A DNA stretch of 61,354 bases, taken from assembly GCA_034679345.1 (NCBI GenBank), contig JAXDAY010000021.1, positions 1-61,354 on the forward strand, given 5' to 3'. Positions 31,771-38,128 of the stretch are shown here, one piece after another. This stretch comes from JAXDAY01 sp034679345. Lineage in GTDB: Bacteria > Eisenbacteria > RBG-16-71-46 > CAIMUX01 > VGJL01. Position numbers and translations under genes: made by a program. How positions within the stretch are numbered: the first letter of the stretch is position 1; every line of letters starts with the position of its first letter. The notes under the pieces were generated by a model. The model was not told the DNA's origin and did not search any database. It was given only the letters and a program-made list of their open reading frames with translations.

Positions 31771-32930
31771 CAGTTGAGCCTCCTTGCCCCGCAGAGCCGC
31801 TCGTCCTCAGTGGTGCAGCGCCGCGTCGCCGCATGCACGCGAGAGACGGAGCGAACCCCGGCGCTGCTGGCCCGCACGGTCCTGTTTCCAAAGTGACGAG
31901 CCAGGGGGTCGAAGCGGACTTCGGTGAGGTGACACCATGCGAGGCCGCGTCCAGTCGCCGTGACGGACGCCGTTCCCTCCGCAACGAAGGCTTCGCAGAA
32001 TGCGGTCCCGTATCCAGTGGCACTGGCGACTGCGATCGTTTCGACGGCGGCGATGATCTCCATGGCCCCGCGCCCCGTGGCGACTCCGGCGCCGAGCACG
32101 ATGACGGCTGCAACCAGATCGACGGAACCACTGCCGGTAGCTGTCGCGGAGCCGATCGACCCAACCACGGCCCGGAGCTGCACGCTCCCGCGGCCAGTCG
32201 ACGTGGAGGCCGCGACGGCCGTCACGACCGCGGCCAGCTGCGCCGTGCCTCTGCCGGTCATAGTGGAAACGCCGGCCGCTCGGACCGTCGCCGCGCCCTG
32301 ACTCGTTCCACGCCCCGTCGCGGTCGCACTGCCCGCCGCCGTCACCTTGCCCGCACCGCTCGCGATCCCGCGCCCCGTCGCGGTCGCCGACGGCACGGTG
32401 TAGGTGATCCGGAGCTTGCACTTCGCCTTGCTCGTGTTGAAGTTCAAGCCCCACGAGGCATCCCCGCCCCCGCGGACGCTGTCGTCCCAGACCTTGATGT
32501 CGGTGTCACCCGCCCGATTGACGTATGACTCCGGACTGCCGAGGTCCTGGTTGAGGTCCAGCCATGTGTTGTCGTAGGGCTCCGCGGTCAACGTCACCAT
32601 CAAGGTTCCGCCGTTGAACTCATCCGGCGTCCCGTTCAGGGCTGCTCCGATGAAGGTCCCGATCGAGAACTTGATGTAGGTGTTCTCGGGCTCGCCGCTG
32701 GGTTGCCCCGTGTTCAGGCGAACGAGGAACTCGACCTTCTGGATGAGCGCGTTGTCCGGGAGGCTGGACGTGTCGAAGCTGAAGAAGGCCCGCCACTTCT
32801 GTCCAAGCGTCGTGTTCTGGCCCGTCTGGCAGCTCGCGTATCCGGTCGCTGCCATGTAGAAGGTCGGTGGGGTGTAGGTGATCTTCCCGCTCTTGCCGTC
32901 GACGAAGTTGAACTCGACCACGCTAGGCAT
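31770..32930 (-). CDS. Phage surface-type protein with 20-residue ATGRG repeats
   Basis: A 386-residue protein. Residues 1-180 form a beta-rich head with FFSFDTSSLPDNALIQKVEF, the pattern of DNRLRE/disaggregatase-like domains found in phage and surface proteins. From 181 to 320 there are seven exact-length 20-residue units, each SATATGRG-like then ~8 residues ending in A-x-V-x-x-x-G, plus a partial eighth. Regular small-residue repeats of this length suggest a fibre or beta-solenoid shaft. The last ~50 residues are basic and Cys/Arg rich. It is likely a tail fibre or decoration protein of the phage remnant. Confidence 0.65.
   Translation of the reverse strand: MPSVVEFNFVDGKSGKITYTPPTFYMAATGYASCQTGQNTTLGQKWRAFFSFDTSSLPDNALIQKVEFLVRLNTGQPSGEPENTYIKFSIGTFIGAALNGTPDEFNGGTLMVTLTAEPYDNTWLDLNQDLGSPESYVNRAGDTDIKVWDDSVRGGGDASWGLNFNTSKAKCKLRITYTVPSATATGRGIASGAGKVTAAGSATATGRGTSQGAATVRAAGVSTMTGRGTAQLAAVVTAVAASTSTGRGSVQLRAVVGSIGSATATGSGSVDLVAAVIVLGAGVATGRGAMEIIAAVETIAVASATGYGTAFCEAFVAEGTASVTATGRGLAWCHLTEVRFDPLARHFGNRTVRASSAGVRSVSRVHAATRRCTTEDERLCGARRLN
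31971..32390 (-). repeat. 60-bp in-gene tandem repeat, seven units
   Basis: DNA of the ATGRG repeats in the phage surface-type gene: each 20-codon unit contains an ACx-GGx-CGx-GGx core. Unit length is constant while the DNA has diverged, so the register is preserved by selection on the protein. Confidence 0.65.
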
Positions 32931-33216
32931 GGCACTCGTGCTCCCGGCAGATGCGTGGCCGAACCTCGTAGACCGTGCAGAGCCTCGTCACGGGGTCGAA
33001 GCAGCAGCAGCGAGAGACGATCACCTCCGGCGGGCTTGGGATTCGTTTCCCGCGCGTGAAGGTCCCGGCGTTCGTGGTCACGAAGTAGTCGTCGAAGGAC
33101 CCCCCTGCCACCGCGATGATCCGCTCAGCCTCTTCGGCGGTCACGGGGACCGTGCAGCAGCACTCGCCCCCGCATGCGCACGGCGCGGCGCCAGCAGTCG
33201 ACATGGGTCGGGCCAC
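32923..33216 (-). CDS. YkgJ-type cysteine-cluster (zinc/iron-chelating) protein
   Basis: A 97-residue protein from a GTG with GGAG 8 bases upstream. Cysteines run CACGGECCC near the N-terminus, CCCFDP in the centre, and C-TVYEVRPRICREHEC at the end. This matches the CxxC...CC...C-x-I/V-Y-x-x-RP-x-x-CR layout of the YkgJ/UPF0153 family. The family is thought to bind Fe or Zn; function is undefined. Its presence inside a phage structural cassette is unusual. It overlaps the next gene by 8 bases. Confidence 0.72.
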   Translation of the reverse strand: MARPMSTAGAAPCACGGECCCTVPVTAEEAERIIAVAGGSFDDYFVTTNAGTFTRGKRIPSPPEVIVSRCCCFDPVTRLCTVYEVRPRICREHECHA

Positions 33217-33221
33217 GCCGA

Positions 33222-33644
33222 CTACTCCATCCGCAACTTCAGCGCTCCGGCCGCGATCCTGAAGACGCCGCCGGTCCCCACGACCTGCGCTTCATCGAGA
33301 GCGCCGTGATGGAGGAGATTGCCTCCGCTGGCCGCGTCCTTGGCTCCGAAGTGCGTGATGGTCCCCCACGGTGCCGTCGCGGTCGGGAAGACGAAGTCCT
33401 GGGCGTTGGTGACCATCTTCCCTACACCGTCGGTCACGGCGAGGCCGAACGCCGGCGATCCTCCCCCGTTGCCGTAGACGCGCGCCCGGGCGTAGGAGCC
33501 GCCCGACACCTCCGTTCCCGCGTCGGCATCGGTCGGGTCGGAGGTGTAGAGGGAGATGTAGATCCCGGCGGGCGGGGTGACGGCCACGCCGTTGTAGGTG
33601 TGGTCGAGGTACTTCGCCTCAAGATAGTCGGACAGCGCGCTCAT
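33222..33644 (-). CDS. Phage tail-fibre/structural-like protein
   Basis: A 140-residue protein from an ATG with AAGGAGGAG upstream. The order ALSDYLEAKYLDHTYNG, then GIYISLYTSDPTDAD, GTEVSGGSYARARV, VFPTATAPWGTITHFG and closing GALKLRM matches a widespread small phage virion protein of unknown role. In that family the segments are ALxxyLlxxxF, iYvaLyTxDPtdag, E(v)sGgsYaR and W(g)TVThfGi. It lies just downstream of the portal fragment. Confidence 0.75.
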   Translation of the reverse strand: MSALSDYLEAKYLDHTYNGVAVTPPAGIYISLYTSDPTDADAGTEVSGGSYARARVYGNGGGSPAFGLAVTDGVGKMVTNAQDFVFPTATAPWGTITHFGAKDAASGGNLLHHGALDEAQVVGTGGVFRIAAGALKLRME

Positions 33645-33690
33645 GGTTCTTCTCCTCCTTTGGCCCACACTCGGCGGGCCGCGTCGTTGA

Positions 33691-34122
33691 TCAGCGACTC
33701 AAGACGGGCATACGGCCGCGGAGCCGATTCATGCCCAGAGGGCGCATCGCCTTCTTCCCGTTGCCGTTCTCACCCGCGCCCTGCTCGTCCGGCGCGTCGG
33801 TGTCCTCGTCGTCGGGCTTGCTCGCGGTCTGCGGAATGTCGCCCGAGACCGACACGCCATACGTCTCGGCGAGCGCCTGCTCTCGCGCTAGCTCGGCGAA
33901 GACGTCTTCCAGATCCTCGCCCTTCTCAGCGAGGAATCCGGTCCGCGTGCCGAGCCCGTTCTGGATGGAGATGACCGCGGCCCTGGCCTCCTTCTCGGGA
34001 TCGATCCACTGCCATCCGCGCGGGCGGTGGCGGACGGCCAGGTAACGGGAGGGATCGCGCGAGGGGAGCGTCCGCTCGGCGGCAGGCTCGCTGTCTGGCT
34101 GGACGGGGTTCTCTGCTTGTGT
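33691..34122 (-). pseudogene. Lambda-type phage portal protein, 3' fragment
   Basis: A 143-residue open stretch without a start, bounded upstream by TAA at 34123-34125. It reads RPRGWQWIDPEKEARAAVIS then IQNGLGTRTGFLAEKGEDLE and a loop containing LAREQALAETYGV. This is the C-terminal end of lambda-family portal proteins (consensus: W-x-W-(V/I)DP-x-K(D/E), then GL-(x)-SRxEfiaexGxDxEDV). The tail is acidic and low-complexity. The 5' part is replaced by an 81-82-bp repeat shared with 2822-2902, so the gene is dead and the phage is a remnant. Confidence 0.75.
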
Positions 34123-34152
34123 TTACATACCCGGCGGGAGTTCGAAGTGTCG
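34071..34152 (+). repeat. Dispersed repeat copy B (mate at 2822-2902)
   Basis: Covers the point where portal homology stops. It shares TCCGCTCGGCGGCAGGCTCG and the terminal CCCGG...GTTCGAA...GTCG block with copy A. In copy B the ATG matching the small-ORF start is followed at once by TAA. Confidence 0.7.
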
Positions 34153-34251
34153 AGCGGACTCCCGTTAGGACAGCCTGGCTGAAGGAGTACCAGATCTCTC
34201 CTCGCACTCTCGAGGGGGTCCGCAGATCAAACCGCTTGCAGGAGGATAGGT

Positions 34252-36522
34252 GTGGGCGACGACGAACGCGAGTTTGAGGATGAAGTCAGACGCATCGCCC
34301 GCCAACTCTGGCCGGAAGCTGAACATGATGGGGCGGCGATGGTGCAGGGCCGGGAGCGCGATGGCATCTTCGAGACCGAGGACTGCGTTCACTGCGTTGA
34401 ATGCACCGTGTCACGCCAGAAGGACAAAGCCAAGACTGATCGAAACAAGCTCGAGCAGTTGATACGGCAGATTGGCCCCGGACATCGGACCAAACACATT
34501 CAAGGCTGGTTCATAACCCGCGATGAACCGACTGCCGACCAACGCACCGAGATCAACAAGAGCCAGGTCCGGATCATCGCCTGCTCGTTCGACCAGCTCC
34601 GCAGCAAGCTCGTCGACGCCCGATCTTACCTCACCCTCCGAGGAAGGTATCCCTTCGGCAGCGTCAGAGATCCCGCGACGGGCAAGGCCATACACGAGCT
34701 CGACTATGTACCCCTTGACATCACCGATGACGAGAACAGGGCGTGGACTGTCAGCAAGATCGCCGCTGCACTCCTCGCCGGGGATCACATTGTCCTCACT
34801 GGGGATTACGGGGCCGGCAAGAGCGCGACATTGCGAGAAATCTACCACTCGCTCGCATGCCTGTTTGACAACCGAAAGACGCTGCGCTTTCCGATCTTCA
34901 TCAATCTCCGTGACCACCACGGCCAGTCGGACCCGGTGGAGATGCTAGAGCGACATGCGCGAAAGATCGGGTTTCCGTCGCCACACTCATTGGTGCGTGC
35001 ATGGAGAGCCGGGTATACCACACTGCTTCTCGACGGCTTCGACGAGATCGCCGCGGCGGGGTGGGCAGGCCTCACCAAGAGCCTCAAGGATCTCCGGTGG
35101 CATTCGATGGAACTCCTCCGGACTATTGAGAGGGACACTCCACCAGGGTCTGGTCTGCTTGTGGCCGGACGTGCACACTTCTTCAACTCCGAGAGGGAGA
35201 TGATCGGCGCGCTTGGCCTTATTGCGCGCGTGCCGCGGCTCCAGCTGAGTGAGTTTTCGGTGGAACAGGTGGCCGTCTTCCTGGAACGCCAAGGATGGAA
35301 TTCGACCGTGCCAGAGTGGCTTCCGACACGACCGCTCCTGATTGCCTACCTCGCTCGCAAGCAACTCCTTGATCCCGCCACCATCGGACACGATGGACCG
35401 TCTCCGGCAGCAGGATGGCATCATCTTCTTGATCGAATCGCGGAGAGAGAGTCGGAGATCGAGGCAGGCATAGACCCTGCCACCGTACGGAGGCTTGTCG
35501 AAACGTTAGCCTCCATTGCGCGAAATACTCTGGACGGCATTGGCCCACTGAGCCCTGACCAGATTCAGGATGCCTTCAAGAAAGTATGTGGATACGCCCC
35601 CGATGATCGCGGGGCAGTTCTTCTGCAGAGACTCCCTGGCCTCGGGGGCACGAGTGGCGAGGATGGTTCCCGTGTCTTTGTTGATCGAGATTTTGTAGAC
35701 GCGGCTCGTGCAGGTGACGTCTTCCGGTACATGCAAGCCCCCTACGGGGACACCGCCATCGACGCATCCGGCTGGGAAGTCACCATGCGACCTTTGGGCG
35801 TCCAGATGACCGCCTACCGGTGCTCCGAAGAGCGGGTGGAAGCAGGAAGGATGAATGCCGCTCTCAGAAAGGCTTGCTCCGACGGACTGTTTGCGCTTGG
35901 CGCGGACATCTTAGCGACGGTCGCAGCGTCGGGGGTCTCATTCGAAGGCGAACCTGTCTACGTCAAAGAGGTCGTCGTCGAGGGGCTAGTGCTCGAGGGC
36001 AGCGCGGACCTCCATGGCGTCGAGTTTCAAGACTCGGTCTTCGGCAGACTCGAGATCTCCGCCGATGCTTCGGAAAGGTCGATCCCGATGTTCCGGCGGT
36101 GTCACTTCGCGTTGGTGGCTGGTCGAACCAGCGAACGCGACTTGCCGGATGGCAGATTCGCTGATTGCGACTACGAGGAGTTCGAACTGGATGCGAGCAC
36201 GACGAGGGCGCTTCTGTCACTACCTCTCCCTGTCAGCTGCAGAGTGCTGTTGACGGTTCTGAAGAAGATCTACGTGCAGAAGGGGGCAGGCCGGAAGGAA
36301 GGTGCCCTCTCCCGTGGGCTCGACGCAAACGCGCGCGCGGTTGTTGCTGAGGTGCTTGCGCTACTTCGGCGCGAGGGGTTCCTTGTTCGCACGCGGCAAG
36401 GTACCGACACCGTTTGGCTCCCATCGAAGGACCCCGAGAAGCGTCGCCGAGCTCTCGCGATGTTGGCGGCGCCTCTTTCGGCGTGTGACGGGCTACTCGA
36501 TCAGGCCAAAGAACTGACGTGA
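34252..36522 (+). CDS. Nuclease-like/NACHT STAND NTPase, probable anti-phage protein
   Basis: A 756-residue protein from a GTG with GGAGG 6 bases upstream. Residues 1-125 look like a restriction-endonuclease (Mrr/PD-(D/E)XK-like) domain: Asp37 in GRERDGIF, Glu50 in HCVECTVSR, with nearby Lys58/Lys60 as a migrated active-site Lys. A NACHT NTPase follows: Walker A GDYGAGKS (184-191), Walker B LLLDGFDE (258-265), then a helical STAND region. The C-terminal ~250 residues include a pentapeptide-like stretch (VVVEGLVLEGSADLHGVEFQ) and a winged-helix-like end. Bacterial NACHT proteins detect phage proteins and trigger an effector; here DNA cleavage is the likely output. It is divergent from the phage remnant and adjacent to tRNA-Asn. 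Confidence 0.82.
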   Translation: MGDDEREFEDEVRRIARQLWPEAEHDGAAMVQGRERDGIFETEDCVHCVECTVSRQKDKAKTDRNKLEQLIRQIGPGHRTKHIQGWFITRDEPTADQRTEINKSQVRIIACSFDQLRSKLVDARSYLTLRGRYPFGSVRDPATGKAIHELDYVPLDITDDENRAWTVSKIAAALLAGDHIVLTGDYGAGKSATLREIYHSLACLFDNRKTLRFPIFINLRDHHGQSDPVEMLERHARKIGFPSPHSLVRAWRAGYTTLLLDGFDEIAAAGWAGLTKSLKDLRWHSMELLRTIERDTPPGSGLLVAGRAHFFNSEREMIGALGLIARVPRLQLSEFSVEQVAVFLERQGWNSTVPEWLPTRPLLIAYLARKQLLDPATIGHDGPSPAAGWHHLLDRIAERESEIEAGIDPATVRRLVETLASIARNTLDGIGPLSPDQIQDAFKKVCGYAPDDRGAVLLQRLPGLGGTSGEDGSRVFVDRDFVDAARAGDVFRYMQAPYGDTAIDASGWEVTMRPLGVQMTAYRCSEERVEAGRMNAALRKACSDGLFALGADILATVAASGVSFEGEPVYVKEVVVEGLVLEGSADLHGVEFQDSVFGRLEISADASERSIPMFRRCHFALVAGRTSERDLPDGRFADCDYEEFELDASTTRALLSLPLPVSCRVLLTVLKKIYVQKGAGRKEGALSRGLDANARAVVAEVLALLRREGFLVRTRQGTDTVWLPSKDPEKRRRALAMLAAPLSACDGLLDQAKELT

Positions 36523-36825
36523 GCGATGCGGCCTCGCGGGTTCGCACCATTTCGATTGGGTCGCGGTGGGAACAGTCTTGTTAAGCGCGAGAGCTGCGTT
36601 GAACGGAGACTTTGGGAGTTTTCTGGTGGTTCTTCGGGCCGCGGTGGGAAACCCCATATTTCCCCCCGGACCCCAGTCGCTCTCTCTCGAAACGGAGAAC
36701 CCCGGCGTCCGATGACCACCGCGCGAAACCCCTTGCGCCAAGCCGAATACGAAGAAACCCCGGAAGCTCTCGCTCTCGGGGCTCTCCGCTAACAGGAACG
36801 TCGCGCGAAGTACGCGACTTCAAGA
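36523..36825. other. Gap between NACHT gene and tRNA-Asn
   Basis: No gene. It contains two imperfect copies of a TCGGxxCGCGGTGGGAA-like segment (about 36555-36570 and 36634-36650) and GC-rich hairpins. The one at 36800-36818 is listed separately. Confidence 0.45.
36800..36818 (-). terminator. Hairpin downstream of tRNA-Asn
   Basis: GTCGCG and CGCGAC form a perfect 6-bp stem with a 7-base loop, 8 bases past the tRNA CCA end. On the minus strand it is followed by GTTCCTGTT, a weak T-rich tail. A plausible transcript end or processing structure. Confidence 0.4.
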
Positions 36826-36900
36826 TGGCTCCCCGGGTAGGATTCGAACCTACAACCTACCGGTTAACAGCCGGTTGCTCTACCGTTGAGCTACCGAGGA
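36826..36900 (-). tRNA. tRNA-Asn (GTT), CCA encoded
   Basis: The minus strand folds as a complete cloverleaf. The acceptor TCCTCGG/CCGGGGA (one T-G pair) is followed by discriminator G and an encoded CCA. The D-arm contains AGCTCAACGGTAGAG, the anticodon loop CTGTTAA gives GTT (Asn), and the T-arm contains GGTTCGAATCC. Its 3' end points toward the mobile island on the left, the usual orientation for integrase target tRNAs. Confidence 0.95.
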
Positions 36901-36953
36901 ATGAATCGTGGCGGGTTCACCGCTCAGAAAGAGAAGCTTACGCACCGGGCTCA

Positions 36954-37101
36954 ACCGGGTCAACCCTCCGGATCGCACCCGGATCACCCCTCCGTATCGC
37001 TCCCGGGTCAACCCCTCCGCATCGCACCCGGATCACCCCTCCGGATCGCCTTCGTATCACCCCTCAGCATGGCCTCCGGATCACCCCTCGGATCACCCCT
37101 T
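36954..37101 (+). repeat. Degenerate 24-bp minisatellite, about six units
   Basis: Units read roughly (A/T)CCCGG(A/G)TCA(A/C)CCCCTCCG(G/T/C)ATCGC, with single-base changes. The array fills the space between tRNA-Asn and prmA. Its last unit overlaps the final codons and stop of prmA, so the repeat seems to have grown out of the prmA 3' end. There are no unique spacers, so it is not CRISPR. Confidence 0.8.
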
Positions 37102-38007
37102 CTGAAGCCGTAGAACCGGCCATCGCCGGCCGCTCGACTGGGCCGGCTCGCATATGCGGTCGACGGCCACGAGACCCGCCTCCTCCGCGGCCGCCCGGAA
37201 CCGATCCTCCTGATCGGCCAGGATGCCGGCAGCGACCAGGCTCCCGCCCCCGCGCAGCGCTCTGCTCATGCGCGGCATCAATCGCACAAGGGTCGACAGG
37301 AAGATGTTGGCGAGCAAGAGGTCATAGGGTCCGGCCCCGGCAGTCGGCAGCGTGCCCGACCAGACGGTGACCTGCCCGCCGGCGCCGTTTCGCTCCGCAT
37401 TCTCGCGCGTGGCCCGGACGGCGTCCTCCTCGGTGTCGAACGCCTCGACCGGCCCGAGCCCCAGCTGCACGGCCCGCACGGCCAGAATCCCCGTCCCCGC
37501 GCCCAGATCGGCCGTGGGATACGCCGCGCGCCTCTCCAGGCTCCGCGGGTCAATCCGCTCCAGCATCTCGAGACACCCCCGCGTCGTCGGATGATCCCCC
37601 AGGCCGAAGGACATCCCTGGGTCGAGGCGGATGATCTCCTTCGCTTCCTCGGGCGCATCCTCCCAGCTCGGCACGATCCAGAGCCGGCTCGTCACGCGAA
37701 TCGGGTGGAAATGTCGCTTCCAGGACTCGGCCCAGTCCTCGGCGTGGACCTGGAGCAACCTCACTTCCGCGGGACCGACCGGCAGGCCATGACCGCGCAT
37801 CTCTGCGAACTTCGCGTGGACCCAGTCGATCGGCGCCTCGACTTGCGGTGGAAAGTAGGCCTGAAGTCGGACCAATCGCGCTCCACGCCGTCTCTCAATG
37901 GCCGAGCCGAGGGCCCCCTGATCTTCGAGGAGGATCTCCAATGCCTCAGCCGCGACCGAGGTCGTCCGGATGACGAGAAGCTGGAGGGGTGCGGTGCCAT
38001 CCGCCAT
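37093..38007 (-). CDS. prmA: Ribosomal protein L11 methyltransferase
   Basis: A 304-residue protein starting at the ATG of MADGTAPLQLL; the frame's longer N-terminus is not PrmA-like. It trimethylates ribosomal protein L11 using SAM. The N-terminal substrate domain (1-110) includes HAEDWAESWKRHFHPI, the family signature. The SAM domain has DPGMSFGLGDHPTTRGCLE, then ADLGAGTGILA (motif I) and DLLLANIFLSTL (motif IV, N-I replacing the N-I-L of the consensus). Length is normal for the family. The gene stands alone, with its stop codon inside the minisatellite. Confidence 0.93.
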   Translation of the reverse strand: MADGTAPLQLLVIRTTSVAAEALEILLEDQGALGSAIERRRGARLVRLQAYFPPQVEAPIDWVHAKFAEMRGHGLPVGPAEVRLLQVHAEDWAESWKRHFHPIRVTSRLWIVPSWEDAPEEAKEIIRLDPGMSFGLGDHPTTRGCLEMLERIDPRSLERRAAYPTADLGAGTGILAVRAVQLGLGPVEAFDTEEDAVRATRENAERNGAGGQVTVWSGTLPTAGAGPYDLLLANIFLSTLVRLMPRMSRALRGGGSLVAAGILADQEDRFRAAAEEAGLVAVDRICEPAQSSGRRWPVLRLQKG

Positions 38008-38128
38008 GGGGTCAAGATAGGGCCGTTCAGCACCTCGCGCCACTGGCTTCAGCCAAGCGCGCCGCGCACCGGACGGTCTGCGATGCGAAGGACCGCGGTG
38101 GCTCCCAACACCAATCTTCGCTCCACAA

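Noticed and set aside
29692..34122. An intact prophage including the excisionase-like gene
   Set aside because: No integrase, terminase, capsid or tape measure; the portal gene is truncated. The HTH gene sits with the defence operon rather than with phage genes.
36954..37101. CRISPR array
   Set aside because: Units are contiguous 24-mers with no unique spacers, no leader and no cas genes nearby; it is a minisatellite.
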